Part shown: positions 16,985 to 26,143 of the stretch, in pieces | Numbering within the stretch: position 1 is the stretch's first letter | Layout: every line of letters begins with the position of its first letter | Source: Colwellia chukchiensis | GTDB taxonomy: Bacteria > Pseudomonadota > Gammaproteobacteria > Enterobacterales > Alteromonadaceae | Assembly: GCF_002104455.1 (NCBI RefSeq) | Contig: NZ_NBOC01000009.1 | Span: forward strand, 1-64,000 | Length of the DNA stretch: 64,000 nucleotides | Direction of reading: 5' to 3' | Program-made: the position numbers and the translations under genes | The notes under the pieces: generated by a model | Databases searched by the model: none | What the model was told of the DNA's origin: nothing | Seen by the model: only the letters and a program-made list of their open reading frames with translations

Positions 16985-17353
16985 CTAAGAAATCGAGTCA
17001 ATATGTACGATAGTCTTTCTATTATTATCTAATGGCCACTCAATTTCTTGACCTTGCGACAAGCCAATTAATGCGCTACCAACCGGTGTCAGCACTGATA
17101 ACGTGCCACTTTCCGTGGTTTCATGTGGATAAACGAGCTTTAATGCAAAGGTTTTTTGGCTCGAAAGCATAGTAAAAGTTACCGTTGAATTCATGCGCAC
17201 CACATTGTTCGGTAACTTGGCTTTAGGCACTATTTTGGCTCGCTCCAATTCATCAATCAGTAGATCATGTGATGGTACATAATCTTGCTTCTCTATCATT
17301 GCATGTAAACGATCATAATCTTCATCGCTGATAATTAATTTAGGTTTAATCAT
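16985..17353 (-). CDS. rnk: Regulator of nucleoside diphosphate kinase (Rnk), GreA/GreB-like
   Basis: A 122-residue protein. Residues 1-45 form a short N-terminal coiled region (SDEDYDRLHAMIE). The rest is the GreA/GreB C-terminal FKBP-like domain (VTFTMLSS, TPVGSALIGLSQGQEIEW). Rnk binds RNA polymerase near the secondary channel, competes with Gre factors and influences nucleoside-diphosphate-kinase levels. The family length is about 135, so this is full-length. The start has an AAGGCAGGG site upstream. It follows the uroporphyrinogen-III synthase-like gene by 57 bases and is probably the last gene of that operon. Confidence 0.88.
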   Translation of the reverse strand: MIKPKLIISDEDYDRLHAMIEKQDYVPSHDLLIDELERAKIVPKAKLPNNVVRMNSTVTFTMLSSQKTFALKLVYPHETTESGTLSVLTPVGSALIGLSQGQEIEWPLDNNRKTIVHIDSIS

Positions 17354-17410
17354 TATATACCCTGCCTTATGGTTATTAGTTTCATCGTAAAATAATTTAG
17401 TACTGCTATA

Positions 17411-18190
17411 TCAATTGGTTAAATAAAATTGCTTTATCGCTCGCGCTAAGCCTTCAATGGTATACTCCTCTGGCATAATACTCACCTTTAGCCCTGCATC
17501 TTCACAGGCTTGATATGTGGTTGTTCCTATCGCGCATATAACACTTGATTGTAAAATATCCTTAGTTTTATTAGCGCCTAAAATTTTGCTTAATGCCTGT
17601 ACTGATGAAGGCGATGTAAATGCAAAGCAGTCAACACCTTTAGCTGACAATAACGCTGCTGGCTCATCATCGAGTACATCACGCAGCACGGTTTTATAAA
17701 TAACTGGGGTATTAACCTGATAACCTTTTTCTGCCAGTACGCGCTCTAACTTCAATGCCGCCCTATTGCCTTTTGGAAAAAATATCGTTTTATTATTTGT
17801 CTCTACTTTTGCGAATAAAGTTGCTAATGATTCCGCGGTATATAACTCTGGCATCATATCTGTATTCAAGCCATATTCAGCCAACTGGCGCGCAACAATG
17901 GGGCCCACTGCACAAATTGTTACCCCTTGTAGCTGCGCTGGACTAATGCCCAAAGTTTGCCAATAGGCAAGGCTTTCGATAACCGCATATTGAGAAGTAA
18001 AAATTAAATAATCTGCATCTATAGCCTGACAAAACTGCTGTGCAAGTTGCGTTGTTTTATCTACTGATAAAATGTCAAATAAGGGACAGGCAACTAGATT
18101 ATAGCACTGCTTAGGTAACAGACTTAATGCTTGGTTAAGTTTAGAGTACTCTCGACTAAACAAAACATTAATGGCCTTACGTGTTGTCAT
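17411..18190 (-). CDS. Uroporphyrinogen-III synthase family protein (HemD-like)
   Basis: A 259-residue protein with the two-lobed HemD pattern: an N-terminal VLFSREYSKL, an LIFTSQYAV segment, a middle TIFFPKGNRAAL and a C-terminal FAFTSPSSVQAL followed by CAIGTTT. HemD closes hydroxymethylbilane to uroporphyrinogen III in haem synthesis. The family is poorly conserved, so paralogues with other roles are possible. Usually hemD follows hemC; here it sits between a 70-residue unknown gene (the stop codon TAG is followed one base later by the ATG) and rnk. Whether it is the cell's main HemD or a second copy cannot be told from this window. Confidence 0.7.
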   Translation of the reverse strand: MTTRKAINVLFSREYSKLNQALSLLPKQCYNLVACPLFDILSVDKTTQLAQQFCQAIDADYLIFTSQYAVIESLAYWQTLGISPAQLQGVTICAVGPIVARQLAEYGLNTDMMPELYTAESLATLFAKVETNNKTIFFPKGNRAALKLERVLAEKGYQVNTPVIYKTVLRDVLDDEPAALLSAKGVDCFAFTSPSSVQALSKILGANKTKDILQSSVICAIGTTTYQACEDAGLKVSIMPEEYTIEGLARAIKQFYLTN

Positions 18191-18191
18191 G

Positions 18192-18404
18192 CTACTGCCT
18201 TTTTATCGCGTGCGAAATCGCATTAATTAATTTTACTGCAACATATTCTTCATATGAGTCAACAGGATCAAAGTGTCGCGCATATAATAATTCTATTGTT
18301 TCTAATCGAGCACTAACCTGGCTAAGCAGGTTTTGATTTTCATTATCCATATTGTCGATTAGCTCAAATGTTTGATAGAGGTAATTCCAAAAATCTTTAT
18401 GCAT
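18192..18404 (-). CDS. Small acidic helical protein, unknown
   Basis: A 70-residue protein with no signal peptide or membrane segment and a helical, acidic composition. It contains an aromatic opening (KDFWNYLYQTFELID) and ends KLINAISHAIKRQ. Its stop is one base from the HemD-like ATG, so the pair is translationally linked. I do not recognise a family. The supporting evidence is the tight operon spacing and the clean open frame. Confidence 0.55.
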   Translation of the reverse strand: MHKDFWNYLYQTFELIDNMDNENQNLLSQVSARLETIELLYARHFDPVDSYEEYVAVKLINAISHAIKRQ

Positions 18405-18513
18405 AAAATAACTCTCAATCTTGAACTAAAATAACCCTATGCAATAGCTTATTAAATAAACATAAGCTAAATCCAATGAGGGAAAAGTGAATTCAAGAGT
18501 TTTAATTGGGGCT

Positions 18514-18597
18514 GGGCGACTAAGCTAACAGGTGGTTCTTAGCCGCCCCTAAATGGGAAAGGCGCGAACAGGACTCATCCATGCAATGGATAAGTCC
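18514..18597 (-). ncRNA. Candidate structured RNA: two hairpins, fully paired only as minus-strand RNA
   Basis: Hairpin A joins GGGCGACTAAG (18514-18524) with CTTAGCCGCCC (18538-18548). Hairpin B joins GGACTCATCCA (18571-18581) with TGGATAAGTCC (18587-18597). Each stem is 11 positions, with a single central mismatch (A/C or C/A) on the plus strand. On the minus strand both become G-U wobbles, so both stems are continuous. That is evidence for an RNA transcribed leftwards. It lies about 110 bases upstream of the 18404 gene, so it could be the leader of that operon or a separate small RNA. It matches no riboswitch consensus that I know. A mobile palindromic repeat is the main alternative. Confidence 0.4.
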
Positions 18598-18957
18598 GCT
18601 ACTAAGGCAATGTATTGAGAAAACGATAATGTTAGCATTTAATAATCGTACCATAGACAACAATGGTTGCCAATAAAGGTTAATTCTTTGGTTTTTATAC
18701 TTACTTTTACATAATTGAGGCGAACAGGTTAAATTTCAAGTCTAAACTTGTTACCTAATTGCTTTTAACACCTTAACAATTGAAGTTGTTTAAATATTCA
18801 GTTTGCAGGTTGATTTTTCGCCAGCGCTAATCGACTGTAAAAGTGGTAACTTAACGCTGCTTTTAATATAACCACAGTCATTTAACGTCACTTTGTTTTA
18901 GCGCAATAAATGTTGACTATTTGACAAAAAACTTTCCAGTTGAGGATAGGCAAAATT
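18598..18957. other. Intergenic stretch, no gene seen
   Basis: AT-rich DNA between the VOC gene and the structured element. It contains only short palindromic patches (for example CAAGT...ACTTG near 18738). The promoter for the minus-strand hypothetical-hemD-rnk unit may lie here, but I could not assign boxes with confidence. Confidence 0.4.
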
Positions 18958-19362
18958 TTACTTTTGACATCTAATTTCAACCGTATTGTTGTCTGGGTCT
19001 TGAATATAAATTGAGTTACCAAAGCCTTGTGCACCATAGCGACGGGTAAACTCCCCTGCTGAAACCTTGTGTTTTTTGAAGTGCTCAAGGATGTCTTGCT
19101 CTGCCATTGCTTTGATTTGCAGACAAAAGTGATCTAGATTTTGCTCAGTTTTTGTTGGTGCACCTCCCCCTAACGCGCCTAACTCACTATTGACATCGAC
19201 AATATCAATCAAGCCATTACCCGCTCGCAATTGTGTGAGACCGGTAGCTTTCGATGTTTCGCGCTCAAGGGTACAGCCCAAGACATCAATATAAAACGCT
19301 AACATCTTTTTGGGTTGAGTGGTTCTTAAAACCAGATGATCAATCGCCATAATTTGCAACAT
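18958..19362 (-). CDS. VOC-family (glyoxalase/dioxygenase fold) protein
   Basis: A 134-residue single-chain VOC protein with the two beta-alpha-beta-beta-beta modules. The metal-ligand positions are visible: His in AIDHLVLRT, His in NLDHFCLQI and Glu in NTVEIRCQK. The GNSIYIQDPDNN stretch is the typical VOC C-terminal motif. Members include glyoxalase I, dioxygenases and antibiotic-binding proteins, so the substrate is open. The ATG at 19362 is used; a second ATG four codons in is possible. It is flanked by unrelated genes and is probably monocistronic. Confidence 0.8.
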   Translation of the reverse strand: MLQIMAIDHLVLRTTQPKKMLAFYIDVLGCTLERETSKATGLTQLRAGNGLIDIVDVNSELGALGGGAPTKTEQNLDHFCLQIKAMAEQDILEHFKKHKVSAGEFTRRYGAQGFGNSIYIQDPDNNTVEIRCQK

Positions 19363-19437
19363 AAATAGCCCTTACTTCATAACAAGAGAGACTCACTTAA
19401 GGTACTAATGCAGCACTTTTAAGCTACACCTTAGCCA

Positions 19438-20877
19438 TTAATTTAAAAACATAAACTTAGCAATAAATAGTGCTGTTAGCGCCCAAACGCCCTTTGATAT
19501 TTGTGATGCTTTACCCGTACCAAGCTTTAATATCGTATAGGTAATAAAACCAAATGCAATACCATTAGCAATTGAAAAAGTAAATGCCATCATTACCGCC
19601 GTACACAAGGCGGGCGCATACTCAGTTAGGTCATTCCAATCAAGTGCTTTTAAAGAAGTTAGCATCAACATAGCCACATAAATAAGCGCGCCGTCAACGG
19701 CAAAGCCTGGCAACATTTGTGCTAAAGGTAAAAAGAACATGCCAACGGCGAACAGCAAACCTATGGTTACCGCCGTTAAACCGGTACGTCCGCCAACAGA
19801 TACACCGGCTGCCGACTCTACATATGAGGTAACAGGTGGACAACCAAAACCCGTACCGATCACTGAGGCAATTGAATCGGCTTTTAACGATTTACTCAGG
19901 CCTTGTATTTTGCCATTTTTATCTTGCAAATTAGCTCGCTCAGCAACCCCCATCAAGGTGCCGGCAGTATCAAATATATTAACAAATAAAAACGTCACTA
20001 TTACTGGGATCAACGCCACCTGAAAAGCCCCTACAATATCGGCTTGCCAAAATATGGGGCTCAGTGCAGCAAAGTCTGGCACCGCTAACATGCCGTTATA
20101 ACTAACAAAACCTGATGCAGGAGCGAAAGATTTAGCCGCTTCGGCAACGACAAAAAAGTCACTAGGTAAGAGCCACGTCATGATAAATGCAATCAGTGTT
20201 GTCAGTGCAATACCGATAATAACAGCGCCAAAAACTTTACGGTAACTTAATATACTAATCAGTAGAAAGCTTAAAAAACCTAAGGCCGGTGCTTCAGGCC
20301 CAAATTCGCCAAAACCAAAATGTGTTAAATCAGCAATCGCTACCAAATTATCAGCATCAGCGATAACAAGCCCCGTAAAACGTAAACCAATAAAACCGAG
20401 AAAAAGTCCCACACCTGCCGTCATCGCAAGGCGTAAACTCATGGGAATACTATCTAACATCCATTCCCTCAGGCGCGTCACACTCATTAAAACAAATACC
20501 ACGCCAGACAAAAATACTGCCCCTAAGGCAACCTGCCAACTATACCCCATGGCACCAACGACGGAAAAAGTAAAAAATGCGTTTAAGCCCATACCTGGCG
20601 CTAGACCTACCGGCCAGTTAGCATATAAGCCCATGAGTATAGTGGCAATTGCCGCCCCTAAACAGGTAGCCAAAAACAAGCCATCAAACGGCATACCCGT
20701 TTTAGACATGATAATTGGATTTAAAAACATGATGTATGACATAGTGACAAACGTTGTCAGGCCAGCCATCAGCTCTGTTTTTATGGTAGTGTTATGCGAA
20801 GATAATTTAAAAAAGTCTGCCACTAAACCGAGCATTTTATCGGCTTTGGTTTGCTGTTTACTCGCGGATTGATCCAT
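19438..20877 (-). CDS. NCS2-family purine permease (AzgA-like: adenine/guanine/hypoxanthine)
   Basis: A 479-residue membrane protein with about 12-14 hydrophobic helices. The AzgA-like signatures are TTFVTMSYIMFLNP near the start, PGMGLNAFFTF (around 95), FDTAGTLMGVAE (around 305) and the helix with TSYVESAAGVSVGGRTG (around 350). These are proton symporters for purine bases in the inner membrane. Although some 6-18 kb from the catabolic genes, it is on the same strand and would supply guanine or hypoxanthine to guanine deaminase and xanthine dehydrogenase. It is related to E. coli GhxP/GhxQ/AdeP/AdeQ; which base it prefers cannot be read from the sequence. Confidence 0.87.
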   Translation of the reverse strand: MDQSASKQQTKADKMLGLVADFFKLSSHNTTIKTELMAGLTTFVTMSYIMFLNPIIMSKTGMPFDGLFLATCLGAAIATILMGLYANWPVGLAPGMGLNAFFTFSVVGAMGYSWQVALGAVFLSGVVFVLMSVTRLREWMLDSIPMSLRLAMTAGVGLFLGFIGLRFTGLVIADADNLVAIADLTHFGFGEFGPEAPALGFLSFLLISILSYRKVFGAVIIGIALTTLIAFIMTWLLPSDFFVVAEAAKSFAPASGFVSYNGMLAVPDFAALSPIFWQADIVGAFQVALIPVIVTFLFVNIFDTAGTLMGVAERANLQDKNGKIQGLSKSLKADSIASVIGTGFGCPPVTSYVESAAGVSVGGRTGLTAVTIGLLFAVGMFFLPLAQMLPGFAVDGALIYVAMLMLTSLKALDWNDLTEYAPALCTAVMMAFTFSIANGIAFGFITYTILKLGTGKASQISKGVWALTALFIAKFMFLN

Positions 20878-21119
20878 TAATACTGCTCACTTGCTTTCGA
20901 TTTACCAAAATTTCTCTAATGGTAATAGTTTGACTGTTTTTTTATAAAAAATATATAACAAATCAACTAACCGCGGCTTTAGCTGCTGTTTTCTATGATC
21001 TAATAAAAAGAAGTTTAATTAAGGTTAACGCCAATAACACTCAGCTTTAAAACAAGGGTACTCAAAAAACATTGTCTAGGGTTAAAACTTAACTTTGAGC
21101 AACACGTCGTTTAGCCGCG

Positions 21120-21824
21120 TTAATGACGAAATTTTTCAATACTGCGATTTATTTGCTCTAACAAGGTGGGGTGTTTGCGTAAGTAATGCCGACTAATATA
21201 CATGCCAAATGGCTTTTCTAATTCTTTTACTTTTTTAAATAATGATAAATCTTCTGTCGTTAGCGGATATTCAAAGACAACATCGGCTACAAATGCGGCA
21301 TCAATGCGTTTTGATTTTAACATGGCAACTAAAGCTCGTGCATTTTGCGGTAACGCTAACACTTTATAGCCGTTGTCTTGCAACCACTGATAAGTATTAG
21401 TGCCTTTTATCGAACCAATAATTGCCTGCGACTTAAACGTGTGCGACTTGACATCAAAATCGGTATTTTTCAATAAAAACCAACTCCAGTTGTTGGTCAT
21501 CATTGGCTGAGTAAAAACGGCTAGCTCATCACGGGCAGCGCTTTTTGACGCTAACAACAGGCCATCAGCTAACTCAACCTTAAGCGCCTGTACTGCGGTT
21601 GCATAATCGGCAACTAAGGTAATTTTATAGGCAATGTTACTGTCATTTAATACACGCTTAATCAAGTCGGGACCAATACCCACAACCTTGTTCTGATCGC
21701 TATAACTATAGGGTGGAAAGTACGGGCAAACAATATTAAGCAAATTATGGTTATCAGCAACACTTGGTAAAGAAACCAACAACAAGAGCACAATGACCAA
21801 TTGACGAGATATAAATTTCTGCAC
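21120..21824 (-). CDS. Periplasmic solute-binding protein, family 3 type
   Basis: About 234 residues from the GTG at 21822-21824, which gives a compact signal peptide (QKFISRQLVIVLLLLVSLPS, then VAD). A TTG at 21848 would add eight residues. The mature part has the type-II solute-binding fold: YFPPYSY, VGIGPDLIKRVL, DGLLLASKSAARDELAVFTQPM and GTNTYQWLQDNGYKV. No ABC-transporter permease or ATPase lies nearby, so it may be an orphan binding or sensory protein, as is common in Alteromonadales. The ligand is unknown but probably an amino-acid-like small molecule. Confidence 0.72.
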   Translation of the reverse strand: MQKFISRQLVIVLLLLVSLPSVADNHNLLNIVCPYFPPYSYSDQNKVVGIGPDLIKRVLNDSNIAYKITLVADYATAVQALKVELADGLLLASKSAARDELAVFTQPMMTNNWSWFLLKNTDFDVKSHTFKSQAIIGSIKGTNTYQWLQDNGYKVLALPQNARALVAMLKSKRIDAAFVADVVFEYPLTTEDLSLFKKVKELEKPFGMYISRHYLRKHPTLLEQINRSIEKFRH

Positions 21825-22012
21825 AGGTATGTCGCTAATGTAAGGCAAGAACGCTAACTAGTTAACTAAAACATAGCCAATGAAAACATTAAATTCCCTT
21901 AGCTAAATTATAGGAGCTATCCTGTTAGCGTCAAGGCCTGACAGCATATCGCGTTTGGCTGCTGTCACGCTTAGCGCCATCATCAGCAAAAATGACCAAG
22001 ATAATGTTTACT

Positions 22013-22321
22013 CTATTTAGCAATGGGTCCTTGGTTAATACTCGTTAATGCCATATTAACGTCAAAAATACGGCCTCTAATATTGCTTAGACCCATCGCG
22101 GTTAATCGGGCTGAGTGCATCGCGAGGTATGCTTTGGCATTCGCTTCATTATCAAATAAATAGATGCCACCCGCTAATTGACTAGTTTCACTCTCAGTCC
22201 AAATTTTCCATATTAAACCAGGCTCGTTATTGATAGAGGCCGCCAGCTCTGACAGTGCATCGGTCATTTCATCAGCGAAGGGGCCATTAAAATCAAAGTC
22301 TACTTGTAATAGTTTTTTCAC
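22013..22321 (-). CDS. ydhR: YdhR-family putative monooxygenase
   Basis: A 102-residue dimeric alpha/beta-barrel protein closely matching E. coli YdhR along its length (LLQVDFDFNGPF; EPGLIWKIWTESE; AGGIYLF; FDVN). I start it at the GTG at 22319-22321, seven bases after a GGAG site. That aligns with the family N terminus better than the TTG one codon upstream. YdhR resembles small cofactor-free monooxygenases, but its substrate is unknown. It appears monocistronic. Confidence 0.85.
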   Translation of the reverse strand: MKKLLQVDFDFNGPFADEMTDALSELAASINNEPGLIWKIWTESETSQLAGGIYLFDNEANAKAYLAMHSARLTAMGLSNIRGRIFDVNMALTSINQGPIAK

Positions 22322-22492
22322 CAAACATCTCCAAAAAAATTAAACTAATCGCCACAAAGAAAACTCGCGACGCTCTTGATGGCGATTAGCTGCATTTTAT
22401 TTTACAGGTGGCGTAAATTATCGCGGGCGACGCGCCAACACTTAACGTCACTTCCCCATAGCCTGTTACGGAAAATTTCGCTGTAAAAATGC

Positions 22493-23767
22493 TTAATTGG
22501 CTTTTGCTAACGCCTGACTTACATCAGCAATAATATCATCAATATGCTCGATACCCACAGATATTCTTACCAAATCCGCACTCACCCCTGCCGACGCTAG
22601 CTCTTGCTCATTTAACTGACGGTGAGTTGTTGAGGCCGGATGACACGCTAATGATTTGGCATCACCAATATTGACTAAACGTAGAATCATTTGCAACGCG
22701 TCAATAAATTTAGCGCAAGACTCAACACCACCTTCAATGCCAAAACTGATAATGCCTGAAGCTTTACCCTTAGTGATCTTTTCACAATTTGCAAAGTAAG
22801 GACTATCAGGTAGTGCTGCATAATTTACCCACTTAACCTTTTCATGCTGCTGTAAATAAGCCGCTAGTTTTTCAGCATTTTCACAGTGTCTATCCATACG
22901 CAAACCGAGTGTTTCAAGGCCTTGTAGGATCTGAAATGCATTCATAGGTGATAACGCTGCGCCGGTATTACGCAACGGCACCACGCGACAACGGCCAATA
23001 TAGGCAGCTGCGCCTAAGGCTTGGGTATAAACAACATTATGATAAGAAGGATCCGGCTCATTGAGCACCGCAAAGCGTTCTTTATTAGCAACCCAATCAA
23101 ACTTGCCCGAGTCAATAATAACCCCACCAATCGACGTACCATGACCACCAATATACTTAGTTAATGAATGCACAACAATATCTGCGCCGTGTTCAAATGG
23201 ACGACATAAATACGGCGTCGCCACAGTATTATCAACAATTAATGGTACACCATGTTTATGAGCAATTTTTGCTAAACGACTCAGGTCAACAATATTTCCA
23301 GCCGGATTACCTATACTTTCGCAAAATACCGCTTTGGTCTTTTCGTCTATCGCCTCTTCAAACGCTTGATAATCATCATAATTCACCATTCGTGCTTCAA
23401 TCCCCTGTTTAGGGAGTGAATGAGCAAATAAGTTATAAGTACCGCCGTATAACTCACTGGTACTGACAATGTTATCACCAACTTCACAAAGACACTGAAT
23501 AGCATAAGTGATCGCAGACATACCTGAAGCCACACATAAAGCCCCTATACCACCTTCCATCGCGGCCAACCGCTTCTCTAAAACGTCAGTGGTTGGGTTC
23601 ATAATACGGGTATAAATATTACCTGGCACTTTAAGGTCAAATAAATCGGCACCGTGCTGGGTATTATCGAAAGTATATGACGTGGTTTGATAAATGGGTA
23701 CTGCAGCAGATTTAGTGGTTTCTTCTGAAGTATAACCCTCGTGTAAGGCGATTGACTCTAATTTCAT
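22493..23767 (-). CDS. metY: O-acetylhomoserine sulfhydrylase (MetY)
   Basis: A 424-residue PLP enzyme of the Cys/Met metabolism family, at the length typical of MetY. It makes homocysteine directly from O-acetylhomoserine and sulfide. Visible motifs are [20 protein letters not shown] near the start, SGMSAI, and the PLP-lysine region [12 protein letters not shown] (around residue 205). The C-terminal [18 protein letters not shown] is typical. There is a good AGGAGAG site before the ATG. A GGGCAAATGCCC hairpin and an ACCAGC/GCTGGT hairpin lie in the leader. Tandem MetJ-like boxes occur about 170 bases upstream, consistent with repression by methionine/SAM. Confidence 0.92.
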   Translation of the reverse strand: MKLESIALHEGYTSEETTKSAAVPIYQTTSYTFDNTQHGADLFDLKVPGNIYTRIMNPTTDVLEKRLAAMEGGIGALCVASGMSAITYAIQCLCEVGDNIVSTSELYGGTYNLFAHSLPKQGIEARMVNYDDYQAFEEAIDEKTKAVFCESIGNPAGNIVDLSRLAKIAHKHGVPLIVDNTVATPYLCRPFEHGADIVVHSLTKYIGGHGTSIGGVIIDSGKFDWVANKERFAVLNEPDPSYHNVVYTQALGAAAYIGRCRVVPLRNTGAALSPMNAFQILQGLETLGLRMDRHCENAEKLAAYLQQHEKVKWVNYAALPDSPYFANCEKITKGKASGIISFGIEGGVESCAKFIDALQMILRLVNIGDAKSLACHPASTTHRQLNEQELASAGVSADLVRISVGIEHIDDIIADVSQALAKAN

Positions 23768-23935
23768 GCTATTTGCTCTCCTAGCTGGTGGGCATTTGCC
23801 CTTTTCTAAGCAAAGTAAAAACCAGCTTACCAGCCTATACTGCTGGTGACCTAGCTTACTTTTACATCACAATAGTTTTTATATGGTGGTACTAAATTAT
23901 GGTATTGATTGGCTGATTAGGTATACAACCCACCC

Positions 23936-23959
23936 AGAAGTCTAGCCATCTAGAAAGAC
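23936..23959 (-). promoter_or_regulatory. Candidate MetJ operator (tandem met boxes) upstream of metY
   Basis: Three adjacent 8-mers, AGAAGTCT, AGCCATCT and AGAAAGAC, resemble the met-box consensus AGACGTCT. The first matches 7 of 8, the second 6 of 8 and the third poorly. MetJ dimers bind tandem boxes of exactly this 8-bp phasing. The site lies 169-192 bases before the metY start. The rest of 23768-24109 holds no gene. Confidence 0.5.
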
Positions 23960-24109
23960 AATTGCAATAGCTTAATTGCGTAAAAATACTATTTTCTTGC
24001 TGGGGTATTAAACCGGCCGTTAAGGGCTTGCTGAGCATGAAACACAGTGAGCTATTCAAGGATGAATTAAATTTTTTAATATATTAAATAGATACTTAAA
24101 ACAGCGCCA

Positions 24110-24565
24110 TCATAGATTAAGTATAAACCGCTCTATGGTAGTGGCTAACCACAAACACATCATTATCAGGGTCATATTTGCTGCTGAGCGCACTAACCAA
24201 GGCTGTGAATGAAAATGAATATTGAATTTTTTTGTGATTAGTACAGCTAAACTCATACAGAAAAACCACAGGGTAAAAAAACTGCTAAAACGCCACTTAA
24301 TTATACTGATTGCTAAATCATGTAACGCACCGCTTACAGCAAAGGTGAGTATTATCGCACACCAGGCTGGCACAATTTTTTGCAACGGACTCATAACATT
24401 TCTGGCAAGATAAAAACCCCAAATTGGGTTCCAATAGTGCCAAAATTGCTGGAAAGATGCTGCGCCAAATGAGTTTTTAAACATCTGACTCATCGACCCT
24501 TTCGCACCAAGCGCTACACCATTGCGCCTTTTAACGTAAGCTGATAGTGAAATAGATTTCGCCAT
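24110..24565 (-). CDS. Short integral membrane protein, MBOAT-like motif
   Basis: About 151 residues from the ATG at 24565; a GTG at 24589 would add MWREKQLI. It has three to four hydrophobic helices. The segments FWHYWNPIWGFYLAR and VSGALHDLA resemble the tryptophan-rich region and active-site histidine of MBOAT acyltransferases, but the protein is only about a third of MBOAT length. It may be a minimal family member or a distant relative. No cofactor-binding motif is seen. Context gives no clue to its job: metY upstream of the gap and a diguanylate cyclase on the other side. Confidence 0.6.
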   Translation of the reverse strand: MAKSISLSAYVKRRNGVALGAKGSMSQMFKNSFGAASFQQFWHYWNPIWGFYLARNVMSPLQKIVPAWCAIILTFAVSGALHDLAISIIKWRFSSFFTLWFFCMSLAVLITKKFNIHFHSQPWLVRSAANMTLIMMCLWLATTIERFILNL

Positions 24566-24736
24566 AATAAGTTGTTTTTCTCGCCACACGTTAAAATATG
24601 CCGCTTATAACCAATAGCCAGACTACGGCATTTATAGATAGCAGACAACATAACCTAAAATGGTTAACTCGCTACGCACTTAATGTTTATGTACGCTTTA
24701 ATGTTATAGCTATTAACCTACTTTAGTGCTGCTAAC

Positions 24737-26143
24737 TTATTGACTTACCCGATCTCTGCCTTGCTGTTTTGCCCGATACATAGCTTGATCAGCATGCGCA
24801 AGTATGCTTTCAGCAGTTTCATCACCTGCCAACATCGCAATACCGACACTCACGGTTAAGGTATTTAGCTCACCGTCACCAACATCAATCGGCGCAAGCG
24901 CTAAACAATCGCGTAACTTATCTCCCAAAGCTTGAGCACAAGCTATATTGGCGCCGGGCTGGACAAAGACAAACTCTTCTCCGCCTAAGCGACCACAAAA
25001 GTCCGTTTGTCGACCTAAAGTTGACGCGACACTTGCAAACTTAACTAAAGCCAAGTCACCAGCTGCATGGCCCCATCGGTCGTTAATGCGTTTAAAGTGA
25101 TCGATATCTATCGATAAAATACTAAGCGGTTGCTCAAAGCGTCGTGACTGAGCAATAAGCTCGGTTAATCGCTCTAAAGTTGCCCGTCGATTTGGTAAAC
25201 CAGTTAACTCATCTACACGCGCCAATGCGGTCATTTCAGCTTGCGAGACTTTTTGATATAGAAGAAAGCTGCAGGTATCTGAAAGCAGCTCCATTAAAAT
25301 GTAATCATCTTTACTAAAGGGCTCAACCGGCAAGGCACTAGAGAAGTTTATCGTGCCATATAACTTACCCGCCAGTCTAATTGGACTACCAATATAAGCT
25401 TCTAGAGCAAATTTTTCGTAGCATGGATGATCTTTAATCTCGCTTTTGGCAACATAATTAAAACCCAGCGTTCTATTTTCACTTAGGGTATGAAGGCAAT
25501 AGGTATCAGTAACATCAAATGTCGTTGCGGGCTCAAGCTCACCATTGAGATCCACACAATTTTCCACTGTGTATTCATTACCTTCAATTTGCGATAGGAT
25601 CGCAATTTTCAAACCAAAGTGTTGCAACCCAACTCGCAATAAGGCATTAATTTTCTGCTCGTGGCTCAAATTAACATCAGCGGTTATATTATGGATTTTT
25701 TGTAGTGCATCCAATGACTGATCGGCTGACCGCGCTGGGCGGATAATACCAATAAATCCCACGGTCTCGCCTGCAGCGTTGCGAATAGCCGCACCTGTTG
25801 TCATACCAAGAAATTGCTGCCCCTTAGCATGACGATAAACAATTCGGTAATTTTCTTCGGATATTCTGCTGGCAACATTGAAACGCTTACGCCCTTGCTC
25901 AGAAAAATCATTTTCATCGGCATAAAGTATTTTAGTTTGTTGGTGATACAACTCGTCTTTGCTGTAACCAAATAGCTGCTCTGTCGCCGCATTTATGTAA
26001 ACCACACAGCGGTTAACATCGGTAACAATAACCGCCTCTTCAAACCCATTAAATATTTCTTGTAGAAAAAAAGATGAAATGGCACTGTCATTTAAGCTTG
26101 TCGACAATGCTGCAATAGCGTCATTGGGTGAATTTTCTTTCAT
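24737..26143 (-). CDS. PAS-GAF-GGDEF diguanylate cyclase
   Basis: A 468-residue soluble signalling protein. Residues ~28-140 are a PAS domain (FEEAVIVTDVNRCVVYINAATEQLF is split here as FEEAVIVTD and NAATEQLFGYSKDEL). Residues ~150-300 look like a GAF domain (YIGSPIRLAGKLYGTINF). Residues ~305-468 are a GGDEF domain with an active RLGGEEF signature and the metal-binding DIDHFKRIND. An RxxD inhibitory site may be present as RQTD just before it. It would make c-di-GMP in response to a small-molecule or redox cue. An AAGG site precedes the ATG. It is a single gene with no phosphodiesterase neighbour. Confidence 0.88.
   Translation of the reverse strand: MKENSPNDAIAALSTSLNDSAISSFFLQEIFNGFEEAVIVTDVNRCVVYINAATEQLFGYSKDELYHQQTKILYADENDFSEQGRKRFNVASRISEENYRIVYRHAKGQQFLGMTTGAAIRNAAGETVGFIGIIRPARSADQSLDALQKIHNITADVNLSHEQKINALLRVGLQHFGLKIAILSQIEGNEYTVENCVDLNGELEPATTFDVTDTYCLHTLSENRTLGFNYVAKSEIKDHPCYEKFALEAYIGSPIRLAGKLYGTINFSSALPVEPFSKDDYILMELLSDTCSFLLYQKVSQAEMTALARVDELTGLPNRRATLERLTELIAQSRRFEQPLSILSIDIDHFKRINDRWGHAAGDLALVKFASVASTLGRQTDFCGRLGGEEFVFVQPGANIACAQALGDKLRDCLALAPIDVGDGELNTLTVSVGIAMLAGDETAESILAHADQAMYRAKQQGRDRVSQ

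Noticed and set aside
18571-18597. GGATGAGTCC on the minus strand, suggesting a hammerhead ribozyme core
   Set aside because: The CUGAUGA core, stem II and the GAAA segment are absent; the resemblance is limited to one stem arm.
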